Origin: Stieleria magnilauensis
GTDB taxonomy: Bacteria; Planctomycetota; Planctomycetia; Pirellulales; Pirellulaceae
Length of the DNA: 64,000 nt
Direction: 5' to 3'
Assembly: GCA_007753675.1 (NCBI GenBank)
Contig: CP036432.1
Coordinates: forward strand, 2,330,394-2,394,393
The notes beneath the pieces were generated by a model, which ran no database searches, was not told the origin of the DNA, and was given only the letters and a program-made list of their open reading frames with translations. Below are positions 19,499 through 29,900 of this stretch, in pieces; position 1 is the stretch's first letter; every line of letters begins with the position of its first letter. The position numbers were made by a program, and so were the translations under genes.

Positions 19499-20938
19499 TC
19501 AACTGGACAGGCTGGTGATCAAACTGATCAACGGCATGAACAAGCTGATCACAATGAAGCCGACCGTGACCCCCAGGAACACGATCATCAACGGCTCGAT
19601 CAACGCCGTCAGGCCGTCGGTCATCGTCCGAACCTCTTCGTCATATTGGTCGGCGACCTTGTACAACATCGTGTCCAACTCGCCCGTCTCCTCGCCGACG
19701 TCGACCATGTTGACGACCAGGTCGTTGACGACGCGGGTTTTGATTTTGAGTGCGTAAAACAGACCGGCTCCGACCGCCCCGCCGCCGATCGCGTAAGCCG
19801 CGATGAAGGTCAACGTCTGGACCATCACGCCGTCGTCCAATTTCGTCCCACGACTGGTGATCGCGACCGACAACAGCAACAAGCCCGGGAACGCGCCGAA
19901 GACTGCGAAGAAGAACACCGCCATCGGGTGAAATCCCAGCCGGCTCTCCTCTCGCAGCGGTTTACTGATCACTTCCCCTTCACGCACCGCCTCGTTGACT
20001 TTCGTGAACAGTTTCTCGAACACCGCGTTGCCGGCCGTCTCCCGCGTGATCGCCAACGCCTCCAAAATCGGCACACCGCTACTGACCAGTGTCCCCAGGG
20101 TCCGCGTCGTCCGGGCCAAAATGTTCTTTTCCAACAAGCCGCCGAAGATCGGGATCTTGATGATGAACATGTCAAACCCGGTCCGCCCGTGACGGAACTT
20201 GCGCATCAATTTGATGAACAACAGGAACATGATCGGCATCACGATCAACAGCCACCAATAGCTGGCCATGTAGTTACTCATCGCGATCAGCAACAGCGTC
20301 GGCGCGGGCAGCTTCAATTCGAACTCTTCGAACATCTCTTCAAACGTCGGAACGATGAAGATCATGATCCCGGTCAGAATCAAGATCGCGACGATCGCCA
20401 CGACGATCGGATAGATCAACGCGCCCTTGACCTTTCGTTTGAGCGATTCGGCGCGTTCGAGGAACTCCGCCAACCGCTGCAAAATGGTTTCCAACGCACC
20501 ACCGGCCTCACCGGCCTTGATCATGTTGACGTACAGCCGGCTGAAGATCTTGGGCGACTTGGACATCGCTTCGCTGAGCGTCGCCCCGCCTTCGATTTCA
20601 TCGCAAACGTCCATCAGTGCGAACTTCAACTTGCCCGGCTTCTGGTTGTTCTCCAAAATCTTCAGCGAGCGCAGAATCGGCAGCCCGGCGTCTTGCAGAA
20701 TCGAGAGCTGACGGGTGAAGGCGCAGATGTGCTTGGTCTTGGCACCGCCGATCGCAAAGCCGCGTTTGCCCTTCTTCTTGGCACCACCGGCGGCCGCCTG
20801 TTTCTTGACGGAGATCTTCGTGACGAAGTACCCCATCTGGCGAATAGTGGTTTGCGCCTCCTCTTCGCTCGCGGCATCGATCTCATCCCGGATCTCTTGT
20901 CCGGCCGCGTCCATTGCTTCGAATTGATAGGTAGGCAT
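19499..20938 (-). CDS. PilC/GspF-type inner-membrane platform protein
   Basis: A 479-residue polytopic protein with two T2SSF domains. Domain 1 has the CAFTRQLSILQDAGLPILRS and MIKAGEAGGALETILQRLAE signatures. A hydrophobic hairpin (IYPIVVAIVAILILTGIMIF and neighbours) follows. Domain 2 has LGTLVSSGVPILEALAITRE and NMVDVGEETGELDTMLYKV. The last membrane segment is MIVFLGVTVGFIVISLFMPL. It links the cytoplasmic ATPases to pseudopilin extrusion. Unusual: in domain 2 about 65 residues (about 338-404), with two extra hydrophobic segments (FFFAVFGAFPGLLLLSVAI and LTFIAAYAIGGGAVGAGLFY), lie between the ESRL helix and the VGEETG motif, where the family normally has only a few. The start MPTYQFEAMD is typical of the family, so the upstream in-frame extension was rejected. 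Confidence 0.93.
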   Translation of the reverse strand: MPTYQFEAMDAAGQEIRDEIDAASEEEAQTTIRQMGYFVTKISVKKQAAAGGAKKKGKRGFAIGGAKTKHICAFTRQLSILQDAGLPILRSLKILENNQKPGKLKFALMDVCDEIEGGATLSEAMSKSPKIFSRLYVNMIKAGEAGGALETILQRLAEFLERAESLKRKVKGALIYPIVVAIVAILILTGIMIFIVPTFEEMFEEFELKLPAPTLLLIAMSNYMASYWWLLIVMPIMFLLFIKLMRKFRHGRTGFDMFIIKIPIFGGLLEKNILARTTRTLGTLVSSGVPILEALAITRETAGNAVFEKLFTKVNEAVREGEVISKPLREESRLGFHPMAVFFFAVFGAFPGLLLLSVAITSRGTKLDDGVMVQTLTFIAAYAIGGGAVGAGLFYALKIKTRVVNDLVVNMVDVGEETGELDTMLYKVADQYDEEVRTMTDGLTALIEPLMIVFLGVTVGFIVISLFMPLISLITSLSS

Positions 20939-21084
20939 TCTCGGTAGCCCTCGGCGGTAAGCCGGCTCCTGCCCAACGCGTACTGCGTTGCGGCACGGCA
21001 CCGGCCGTCTCTTTAAAAGTGATGCTTAAAAATGTGTGTTCAAATCGGCGTGCCCGTCGCCCCTGCGGCGGCACGCCACTGGGC

Positions 21085-22797
21085 TTATTCCGAAACCGTC
21101 TCGCGGACGACTTCGTCCAACGTCGTGATCCCGTCATAGGCCATCGCCATCCCCGCGTCGCGGAGCGTCGTCATGCCGTCCTTGGCCGCTTCTTCACGCA
21201 ATTCATCGGTCGAGGCATTGCCCATGACCATCTCGCGAATCTTGTCGTTCAAGATCATTAATTCGAACAACGCAATCCGGCCCTTGTAGCCGGTGTTGTT
21301 GCACTGATCGCATCCCGTGCCGCGGAAGAACTTTCTGCCGCCGACGTCTTCGGGCTTGAGCCCCAGTTGGAACAGCAGCTCGACGTTGGCCTTGGTTTCT
21401 TCACGACATTTCTGGCAGATCCGGCGAACCAGCCGCTGGGCCAAAATCGCTTCGACGGTCGCACAGGTCATGAACGCCGGGATCCCCATGTCCTTCAACC
21501 GGGTCACCGTCGCCGGGGCGCTGTTGGTGTGCAGGGTGCTGAACACCAGGTGGCCGGTCAACGCGGCCTGGATCGCGATTTCCGCCGTCTCCAAGTCACG
21601 GATCTCGCCGACCAGGATGATGTCGGGGTCCTGCCGCAGAATCGCCCGCAAACAGCTGGCGAAGGTGACGCCGGCGTCGTGGTCGATCGGGATTTGGATG
21701 ATGCCGTCGATGTCGTACTCGACCGGGTCTTCGGTCGTGATCAATTTGTCCTTGATGTCGTTCATTTCCGACAACGTCGAATACAACGTCGTCGTCTTTC
21801 CGCTACCGGTCGGCCCGGTCACCAGGATGATGCCGTTGGGACGATCGATCGCGTGACGAAATTTCTTCATCATCGCCTCGTCCATCCCGACGTTGTCCAG
21901 CGACAGGTTCACGACCGAGCGGTCCAGCACCCGCATGACGACGCTTTCGCCGAAGATCGTCGGCAACACGCTGACGCGAAGGTCGACCGGGTGACCGCCG
22001 ACCATCAACTCGATCCGACCGTCTTGCGGCAACCGTCGCTCGGCGATGTCCAAATTGGCCATCACCTTGATGCGTGTCGTGATCGCGAACGCCAAGTGCC
22101 GCGGCGGCGGAACCATTTCGTACAACACGCCTTCGGCTTTGATACGGATCCGAAACTCGTCTTCGAACGGCTCCAAGTGAATGTCGCTGGCGTGGTCCTT
22201 GATCGCCAACAGCAACACCATGTTCAACAGCTTTCGCACCGGCGCCGAATCGGCCAACGCCTCGGCGTCGGTGATGTTGAATTTCTCACTCTCCAGCGCC
22301 GACACCGCCGCCTTCAATTCCTCGTCTTCGGCCAGCTCGGCGACCAGCTTTTCGACGCTCTCGGCTTCGCTGTCATAGTAGCGTCCGATCGTCGTGTTGA
22401 TGTCGCGTTCGGTCGCCACTAGCACTTCGATGTCGTAACCGAGAAACGTCCGCAATTCGTCCTGGACGCTCAAGTTCTGTGGGTCGCACGTCGCGACGGT
22501 CAACTGGTTGCCTTCGAATCGAATCGGCACCACGCGGTAAAGCTGGGCCATCGTTTCGGTCAACTTCTCCACTAGCTCCGGCTCCAGCTGAATCTCTTCC
22601 AGCGAGATCGTCTGCATCGACATCTGCTCGGCCAAGCCCTGGACCAGCTGATCTTCGGTGATCAACTGCATGTCCTCGGCGACTTTTCCGAACAGCGCAC
22701 CGGGCTGCTGCTCCTGTTCCTCCAACACAATGTCGCGTTGTTCGTCGGTCAGGAAACCAAGGTCGACCAGGATCTGTCCAATGCGACGCTGTGCCAT
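21085..22797 (-). CDS. PilB/GspE-type assembly ATPase (copy 1)
   Basis: A 570-residue hexameric assembly ATPase. The N-terminal MshEN/T2SSE_N-like domain (RIGQILVDLGFLTDEQRDIV) is followed by the motor domain. Walker A is GPTGSGKTTTLYST (about 325), the Asp-box TTEDPVEYDIDGIIQI follows, Walker B is VGEIRDLETAEIAI (about 395) and the His-box is TGHLVFSTLHTNSAP. A tetracysteine zinc knuckle (CQKCREETKA near 459, CDQCNNTGYKGR near 497) is the diagnostic feature separating PilB/GspE from PilT. It powers pseudopilus extension. It is the nearer of the two PilB-like genes to pilC, 146 bases upstream of it, and is the best candidate for the ATPase partnered with that platform protein. Confidence 0.94.
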   Translation of the reverse strand: MAQRRIGQILVDLGFLTDEQRDIVLEEQEQQPGALFGKVAEDMQLITEDQLVQGLAEQMSMQTISLEEIQLEPELVEKLTETMAQLYRVVPIRFEGNQLTVATCDPQNLSVQDELRTFLGYDIEVLVATERDINTTIGRYYDSEAESVEKLVAELAEDEELKAAVSALESEKFNITDAEALADSAPVRKLLNMVLLLAIKDHASDIHLEPFEDEFRIRIKAEGVLYEMVPPPRHLAFAITTRIKVMANLDIAERRLPQDGRIELMVGGHPVDLRVSVLPTIFGESVVMRVLDRSVVNLSLDNVGMDEAMMKKFRHAIDRPNGIILVTGPTGSGKTTTLYSTLSEMNDIKDKLITTEDPVEYDIDGIIQIPIDHDAGVTFASCLRAILRQDPDIILVGEIRDLETAEIAIQAALTGHLVFSTLHTNSAPATVTRLKDMGIPAFMTCATVEAILAQRLVRRICQKCREETKANVELLFQLGLKPEDVGGRKFFRGTGCDQCNNTGYKGRIALFELMILNDKIREMVMGNASTDELREEAAKDGMTTLRDAGMAMAYDGITTLDEVVRETVSE

Positions 22798-22901
22798 GGG
22801 TGTAATGCTTGAAAAGGAGGATTCGAGATTTTGGTAGTGTCGGCGGAGACCGGCTTGGGTGCTGCAGTCCGCCGCTGGTTCATGTCGTCGCAGTGGTCAC
22901 G

Positions 22902-24011
22902 CTAGTCTTCGTCACCGATCGGGACCGGCGAATCGTCCAACCCGCGACGGGCCTGGACGATGCGTTTGGCCAAGTCATCGGGACGATGCGCCTTGGCCAG
23001 CGCGTCTTCGACGGTCACCAATTCGTTCTTCCAGTGGAGGAACAAGGCATCATCCATCAACTGCATCCCGAACTTGGCACCGGTCTGCATCGCACTGCTG
23101 ATCCGGAACGTTTTGTTCTCGCGGATCAGGTTGGAAACCCCCGGGGTGACCACCAACACTTCATAAGCCGCACAACGCCCGCCGCCGATCTTGGGCAACA
23201 GCGTCTGGGCGACCACGCCGATCAGCGTACTGGCCAACTGGGTCCGAATCTGGTCCTGCAGGTTTCCCGGGAAGGCGTCGATGATCCGGTTGACGGTGCC
23301 CTGGGCACTGTTGGTGTGCAGCGTGCCGAACACCACGTGACCGGTTTCGGCCGCACTGATCGCCGCTTCGATCGTCTCCAAGTCACGCAGCTCGCCGACC
23401 AGAATCACGTCGGGGTCCTGCCGCAACGCCCGGCGAATCGCTTCGGAGAAACTCGGCACGTCCACCCCGACTTCACGCTGGTTGATCGTGCTCATCTTGT
23501 GGTCGTGATAAAACTCGATCGGGTCCTCGATCGTGATGATGTGGTGGTCGACCGTCTCGTTGAGCAGGTTGATCAAACTGGCCAACGTCGTCGACTTTCC
23601 CGAACCCGTCGGGCCGGTCACCAAAAACAGCCCCCGCGGCCGGTGCGTCAATTTGACGACAGCTTCGGGCAATCCCAGCTGCTCCGGCGTGAGCTTGTCA
23701 TTGGGAATCTGACGCAGCACCATCGAGATGAAACCGCGCTGCTTGAAGACCGAAACCCGGAAGCGGGCCATCTCGCCAAACGCGAACCCGAAGTCGGTGC
23801 TGCCCGATTCCTGCAATTCACGCTGGCAACGCTCCGGCGTGATCGACTTCATCAACGCGACCGCGTCCTCGCCTTCGAGCGTCTTGGTTTCCAGCTTCCG
23901 CATCCGACCGTGCAAACGAAACACCGGGGGCTGACCGACGACAATGTGAATGTCGCTGACGCCCTGTTTGATTGCTGCATGGAGCAGTTTGTCGATCAGC
24001 ACGGTTGCCAT
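22902..24011 (-). CDS. pilT: PilT-type retraction ATPase
   Basis: A 369-residue ATPase without the MshEN domain or the tetracysteine knuckle. Walker A GPTGSGKSTTLASL lies near residue 132. The PilT signature AIRRALRQDPDVILVGE, followed by LRDLET, lies at about 187-210, and His-box GHVVFGTLHTNSAQGT follows. The N-terminal LLHAAIKQGVSDIHIVVGQP is also PilT-typical. In type IV pili it depolymerises the pilus. Its presence argues that this locus builds a retractable pilus-like fibre, not a plain type II secretion system, which lacks PilT. GAGG lies nine bases before the ATG. Confidence 0.94.
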   Translation of the reverse strand: MATVLIDKLLHAAIKQGVSDIHIVVGQPPVFRLHGRMRKLETKTLEGEDAVALMKSITPERCQRELQESGSTDFGFAFGEMARFRVSVFKQRGFISMVLRQIPNDKLTPEQLGLPEAVVKLTHRPRGLFLVTGPTGSGKSTTLASLINLLNETVDHHIITIEDPIEFYHDHKMSTINQREVGVDVPSFSEAIRRALRQDPDVILVGELRDLETIEAAISAAETGHVVFGTLHTNSAQGTVNRIIDAFPGNLQDQIRTQLASTLIGVVAQTLLPKIGGGRCAAYEVLVVTPGVSNLIRENKTFRISSAMQTGAKFGMQLMDDALFLHWKNELVTVEDALAKAHRPDDLAKRIVQARRGLDDSPVPIGDED

Positions 24012-24418
24012 CGATGGTTTACCTCAAGTGCGAGAAGAATCATTTTTCTCTAGGGGTTGCGGCCGGGGCGGGTCAGCGGAACCGTCCGCTGATCCGCTCC
24101 GGCCACTCCAGGGGAACGATTGTGATGGCGAGAAGTAGAACAAGTTTTCCCCGAAGTGCAGGCATTATGTCCGCCCCACGCGAAAACTTCAAAAAACTTC
24201 GCCATCGACGCGAAACTTTTCGCCAAGGCCCCCCCGGAAGAACCGAACGGGTGGATTGGCGACCGCTGTCGATTCACAGCGGAACCGTCCTGCTCCCAGC
24301 CGACGTTTGTCACGATGTCGCGGACAAGGCTGGGAGAGGAAACAGCGGCCGAATTGCCAGCATTCCAAAACCGCTCGGCGGAGCGGATGGTTTGCCCAAA
24401 TCGACCGATCGGAAGGGC
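24012..24418. other. Spacer between pilT and the upstream PilB-like gene
   Basis: No supported gene. It holds a perfect 8-bp stem with a 4-nt loop (TCAGCGGA-ACCG-TCCGCTGA, 24072-24091) about 60 bases upstream of pilT, and a short palindrome GCGAAA-CT-TTTCGC at 24210-24223. The 407-base gap is the largest in the pseudopilin locus, so pilT and the genes after it may have their own promoter or be separated by partial termination. No convincing -35/-10 pair was found. Confidence 0.4.
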
Positions 24419-26179
24419 TTAGAGCGAATCCAAATCGGCGACCAAGTGGCTCAGCGCGAGCGGCTCCTGCTCGGTCTGCTTGGCCACCCGATAGACCTCT
24501 TCAAAGGTCGTGATCCCGCGGATCACCTTCAGCATCCCATCGGCGTAAAGTGTTGACATACCGCTATTTATCGCTTCGATGCGGAGCTCCTTGGTGTCTG
24601 CCCCGCGGAACATCATCTCACGCAGCTTTCCGTTGACGACCATCAGCTCGTAGATGCCGATTCGGCCGCGGTACCCGGTCCGTCCACAGTAGGGACAGCC
24701 CTTTCCCCGAGAGAACTCCCCTTGGGCGACCATTTCCGGCGGCAGCATGGAGTCGGCGATGACCGCTTCGGTGGGCTGGTAGCGGACCTTGCAGCGCGGG
24801 CAAATCGTCCGCACCAGCCGCTGGGCCAAGATCGCGATGACCGAACTGGCCACCATGTAGCTGGGTACACCAATGTCCACCATTCGGCTAATAGAACTGG
24901 GCGCATCGTTCGTATGCAGAGTACTAAAAACCAGGTGTCCAGTCAGTGAAGCCTGGATTCCCATCGATGCGGTCTCGTGGTCACGCATTTCTCCAACCAG
25001 GATGATGTTGGGTGCCTGCCGCAGCATGGAGCGGATGATGCGGGCGAAATCGAGCCCGATCGAGTGCCGGACTTCGACCTGGTTGATCCCCGGCAAGTAG
25101 TACTCCACCGGGTCCTCCGCCGTGATCACCTTGCGGTCGGGTCGGTTGAGCGCGTTGAGTGCCGCGTACAGCGTCGTCGTCTTTCCCGACCCCGTCGGGC
25201 CGGTCACCAGGATGATCCCGTTGGGCCGCCGGATCAGCGAGTTGAAGGTCCGGTAGTCGCGCTGGTTGAGCCCCAGCTGCCGCACGCCGACTTTGATGTT
25301 GTCCTTGTCCAACAGCCGCATCACGCAGGATTGGCCGTGGTTGGTGGGGATGATGCTGACCCGCAAATCGAGTTGCTTGTCCCCCACCGTGATTTTGATC
25401 CGCCCGTCGGTCGGCCGCCGTTTTTCCGAAATGTCGATCTTGGACAGAATCTTGATCCGGGCGATCAGGGCGGACAGCATCCGCCGCGGGGCGCTTTCCC
25501 GTTCGACACAAACGCCGTCAATTCGATAACGGATCCGCACCCGCTCTTCGAACGGTTCGACGTGGATGTCGCTGGCCCGCAACTGGACGGCTTCCTGGAT
25601 CATCAGGTTGACCAGCTTGATCACCGGCGCGCTGCTGTCATCGGCATCGTCGGCGGCGTCGGCGGAGTCGCCCGATTCGGTTTCGGTGAAGTCGATCGCC
25701 GTGTCGGTGAACTCCTGCAACATCGAGTCAGCCGATTCCCCTTCGACCTGCCCGTAGTACTGGTTGATCGCCCCCTGAATCGCCTCTTTGGGGGCCAACG
25801 CGGTTTCGATCTTGCGGTTCAGGATGAACCGCAGCTTTTCGATCGTTTCCAGATCGAAGGGGTCGGCGATCAAAATCCGCAGCGCGCCGTCTTCGACGCT
25901 GTAGGGCAGCACCATGTTTTCCCGGGCGACCGATTCGGGAACGAGTTCGATCACGTCTTCGGGGATGCGTGCTTCCCGCAGGTCGACGAAGGGGATTTTG
26001 TGGAACTTGGCCATTGCCCGGGCGACTTCCTCGGGCGTGGCATATTCCATCTGGACCAGAATGTCGCCGACATCGGTCGAGGTGTCTCGGGAGACCTGTT
26101 CCGCTTCGGAGAGCTGGTCCAAGCTGATGATGCCTTGGCGAAGCAGCAGATCGGTGAATTCTTGAATAGCTTGGCCCAT
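24419..26179 (-). CDS. PilB/GspE-type assembly ATPase (copy 2)
   Basis: A 586-residue paralogue of the ATPase at 21.1-22.8 kb. The N-terminal MshEN-like region (LLRQGIISLDQLSEAEQVSR) is followed by an acidic linker (SGDSADAADDADDSSAP). The motor domain has Walker A GPTGSGKTTTLYAALN (about 325), ITAEDPVEYYLPGI, Walker B VGEMRDHETASMGI (about 393) and His-box GHLVFSTLHTNDAPS. The zinc knuckle is CPRCKVRYQP (about 456) plus CPYCGRTGYRGR (about 493). The start MGQAIQEFTD was chosen because the upstream frame has no domain character. It is the first gene of the minus-strand locus. Two complete PilB-like ATPases suggest two extension states or two fibres sharing one platform protein. Confidence 0.93.
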   Translation of the reverse strand: MGQAIQEFTDLLLRQGIISLDQLSEAEQVSRDTSTDVGDILVQMEYATPEEVARAMAKFHKIPFVDLREARIPEDVIELVPESVARENMVLPYSVEDGALRILIADPFDLETIEKLRFILNRKIETALAPKEAIQGAINQYYGQVEGESADSMLQEFTDTAIDFTETESGDSADAADDADDSSAPVIKLVNLMIQEAVQLRASDIHVEPFEERVRIRYRIDGVCVERESAPRRMLSALIARIKILSKIDISEKRRPTDGRIKITVGDKQLDLRVSIIPTNHGQSCVMRLLDKDNIKVGVRQLGLNQRDYRTFNSLIRRPNGIILVTGPTGSGKTTTLYAALNALNRPDRKVITAEDPVEYYLPGINQVEVRHSIGLDFARIIRSMLRQAPNIILVGEMRDHETASMGIQASLTGHLVFSTLHTNDAPSSISRMVDIGVPSYMVASSVIAILAQRLVRTICPRCKVRYQPTEAVIADSMLPPEMVAQGEFSRGKGCPYCGRTGYRGRIGIYELMVVNGKLREMMFRGADTKELRIEAINSGMSTLYADGMLKVIRGITTFEEVYRVAKQTEQEPLALSHLVADLDSL

Positions 26180-26391
26180 GGTTTCGCCTTCGTTAGCGCT
26201 TTTGGGGGATCGTTGAACGTTGGAAAAGGGTGCCGACGGATGAATCCTCTTCATCCGGTCCTGTCCGCACCTGACACAGGATACCATCCCACGCCCGAAA
26301 CCGGTCACCGACAGACCAAAGAACTGTCGTCATTTCGCCCAAACGGTTCGTTTCACGCGGGGTGAACCCCGTGCGATTGTGGACGACTCGC

Positions 26392-26866
26392 GTTAAGGCG
26401 CTACCCGTTTCGCTGCGGAGCAGCGAAACGAGGCGGCTAAAGCCTGCACACCAGCGCACGTTGGTGTCCAGCCTTCAGGCGCATCCCCCACGCGCTGCGA
26501 AGCAGCAAGACGGGCGGCTGAAGCCTGCACACCAGCAACCGTTGGTGTCCAGCCTTCAGGCGCATCCCCCACGCGCTGCGAAGCAGCAAGATGGGCGGCT
26601 GAAGCCTGCACACCAGCGCACGTTGGTGTCCAGCCTTCAGGCGCATCCCCTCGCTGCGGAGCAGCGAAATGAGGCGGCTAAAGCCTGCACACCAGCAACC
26701 GTTGGTGTCCAGCCTTCAGGCGCATCCCCACGCGCTGCGAAGCAGCAAGACGGGCGGCTGAAGCCTGCACACCAGCAACCGTTGGTGTCCAGCCTTCAGG
26801 CGCATCCCCTCGCTGCGGAGCAGCGAAATGAGGCGGCTGAAGCCTGCACACCAGCAACCGTTGGCC
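26392..26866. repeat. Six tandem copies of a roughly 80-bp palindromic repeat
   Basis: The word AAGCCTGCACACCAGC recurs at 26440, 26521, 26602, 26681, 26761 and 26840 (spacings 81, 81, 79, 80, 79). Each unit pairs CTGAAGCCTGCACACCAG with a nearby GTTGGTGTCCAGCCTTCAG, giving an imperfect hairpin. Between units there are two alternating short palindromes (CGCTGCGGAGCAGCG or GCTGCGAAGCAGC). There is no spacer diversity, so it is not CRISPR. The array fills the divergent spacer between the PilB-like gene and the UvrA-like gene and stays open in the UvrA frame, which can mislead start prediction. The rest of this spacer (26180-26391) shows nothing recognisable. Confidence 0.9.
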
Positions 26867-26949
26867 TTCCGCCGGTCGTCAACGGCGGCCGATGCGCTAC
26901 ACTTCTCACTCAGCACTCGCTTCACCTCAACCACGCCCCCACTGCGCCC

Positions 26950-29900
26950 TTGTCCTCCCCATCTGCCCCCTCTCGCTCTTCCGCGGCCGCCCATTTGATT
27001 TCCGTCCGGGGCTGCCGGGTTCACAACCTTCGCGACGTCGATCTGGATCTGCCTCGGGGCAAACTGATCGCGTTTTGCGGGCTGTCCGGCAGCGGTAAAA
27101 CTTCGCTGGCCCTCGACACGCTGTATGCCGAAGGCCAACGCTGCTACATCGAAAGCTTTTCGGCCTACACGCGGCAATTCCTGCAGCGACTCGACAAACC
27201 GGACTGCGATTCGATCACCGGCATCCCGCCGGCGGTCGCGGTGACCCGGGCGGGCGGCTCGAAAACCAATCGCAGTACCGTGGGGACGGCGACGGAGATC
27301 GCCGACCACTTGCGGTTGCTGTTCGCCAAGTGCGCCACGCTGTACTGCACCGACTGCGGCCGCGAGGTCTCGGCAGATGATCCCACCACGATCGCCGAAG
27401 AACTGGCCGCATCACCCCAGCGCGCGATGATCGGGTTCCAAGTCTGGTTGCCCAATCGCAAATCCGGCGGCGAGATCCTGCTGGGGCTGCAACGGGCCGG
27501 GTACCTGCGTTTGATCGTCCGTGGCCAAACGTTTCATTTGTCCGATTCCGATCGAGCCGCATTGGCCAAGAAGATCGGGCGTGGGGGCGCGGAATGCATC
27601 GTGGTCGTCGACCGGGTTTCAGCCGACACCGAACTGTCGCGTTTGACCGAATCGCTAGAAACCTCGATGGGCGAAGGACACGGCCGGGCGGTCGTGCTGA
27701 TCGAAGCGCAGGCGACAGCGATCGCCGAAGCCGACACCGAACCACCGTCCGCGCAACGCGTCGGCGAATCGAATCTTCGCTTCGTTCCCCCGAACCACGA
27801 TCTCTCGGCCGCTGATCCGAGCGCTGGTGTTAGTACAGACGGCAAAACGCCGACGGGCCGCATCACCGAGATCGATGGCCGCCCTTGGATGCAGCGGGTG
27901 ATCAGCGATCAACGGCGCTGTGATCAGTGCGACCTGGATTACCCCGATCCCGTCCCCAGGCTGTTTAATTTCAACAACCCGCTGGGCGCCTGCGAAAAAT
28001 GCGAAGGCTTCGGCGATCTGGTCGACGTGGACATGGACCTGGTCGTGCCGGACCCGTCGCTTTCGATCGCCGAGGGTGCGATCGCGCCCTGGAACACGCC
28101 CTCCTATGAACATGAGCTGGAGGAATTGCTGGCGCTGGCCGAGGACTACGACCTGCCGACCGACGTGCCATTCAGCAAGCTCAAGAAGAAGCACTTGAAG
28201 TTGATTCAGCGCGGGGTGCCCGAGCGAAACTTTGGCGGACTCGATGGCTTCTTCGCCTGGCTGGATCGCAAGAAATACAAGATGCACATCCGCATCTTTG
28301 CCGCCCGCTATCGCAGCTATCGAACCTGCGACGCCTGTGACGGTCGTCGCTACAACGCAGCGGCACTGGCCTACAAGATCGCCGACCGGACGATCGCGGA
28401 CCTGCTGGAAATGTCGGGTTCGGCCGCTGCGGACTTCTTTCATCACGCGCCGCTGGGTGAGCGGCAGCGCGAGATCGCCGCCGAGCCGCTGCGACAAATC
28501 TGCGACCGGATCGGATACCTGCAATCGGTCGGGCTGGGCTACCTGCAACTCGATCGCCCCCTGCGAACACTCTCCGGCGGCGAAACGCAACGGGTCGCGT
28601 TGACCGCGGCCCTGGGCGGCAACCTGGTCAACATGCTGTACGTACTGGACGAGCCGACCGCGGGGCTGCACCCCAAAGACGTCCGCCGGCTGGCCGATTC
28701 GATCGCATCCTTGCGGGATCGCGGCAACACCGTGATCGTCGTCGAGCACAACGAAACGATGATCGAAACCGCCGATCGCGTCGTCGAGATCGGTCCCGGT
28801 GCGGGCAGCGACGGCGGTCGGATCGTGTTTGAAGGCACGCCCAAGCAGATGCTGCGCCACCGTGACTCGCTGACCGGGCAATTCCTCTCCGGACGACGCG
28901 GCGCGACTCTGCGGCACCACGATCCGCGGTCGCCGCGTGGTCGGATCACGCTGCGAGGGGCGCGCGGCCACAACCTGCAAGACCTGACCGTGGATTTTCC
29001 TTTGGGCGTGTTGTGCGTCGTGACCGGCGTTTCCGGCAGTGGCAAAAGCTCGCTCGTCCAGGACACGCTGTTCGAAGCAATCCGCCACGAGAAACTTCGC
29101 CAAGCCGCCAAACCGCTGCCCTATCAATCGATCACCGGACTGGGCCAGATCCAGGACTGTGTGTCGGTCGATCAATCCCCGATCAGTCGCTCTCCACGCA
29201 GTTGCCCGGTGACCTACCTGAAGGCGTTTGATCCGATCCGCAAGGTGTTTGCCGACAGCGTCGAGGCGCGGGCGCGCGGATTGACTCCCAGCCACTTCAC
29301 GTTCAACAGCGACAAGGGACGGTGCCCGGAATGCGAAGGCGCCGGGGTGCTGGAAATCGACATGCAATTCCTGGCCGACGTTTCGATGCAGTGCCCGGAA
29401 TGTCGCGGCACGCGATTCCGCGATGACATTTTGAAGGTCCGATATCGCGACCGCTCGATTGCCGATGTGCTGGCGATGAGCGCCCGCGAAGCCTACGCGT
29501 TTTTCCGAGGCGCCGACAAGGTTCAGGCGCGGCTGAAACGGATGATCGATGTCGGGCTGGGCTATCTGTCGCTCGGCCAATCCGCCACCACGCTGTCCAG
29601 CGGCGAAGGCCAGCGGTTGAAATTGGCCGCGTTCTTGGCGTCGGCAAAACGCAAACGCACCCTGTTCGTGATGGACGAACCGACCACCGGTTTGCACTTT
29701 GACGATCTGATCCGCTTGGTCGATTGCTTCGACGCCCTGATCGCCGACGGACACTCGCTGTTGGTCGTCGAACACAACCCGCTGCTGATGCTCTCAGCCG
29801 ACCACCTGATCGATCTCGGCCCCGGCGCCGGAGACGCCGGAGGCCGAATCGTCGCCGAAGGCACACCGGCGGAAGTCGCAGCGTGCCAGGAAAGCGAGAC

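Noticed and set aside
19496-20947. Plus-strand open frame opposite the PilC-like gene
   Set aside because: Composition is Gln/Arg/Asp-rich low complexity without any motif, typical of an antisense shadow.
26392-26866. CRISPR array
   Set aside because: Whole 80-bp units repeat, including the would-be spacers; there are no unique spacers and no cas genes.
27655-29775. Long minus-strand open frame opposite the UvrA-like gene
   Set aside because: Translation has no domain character; it mirrors the real coding frame.
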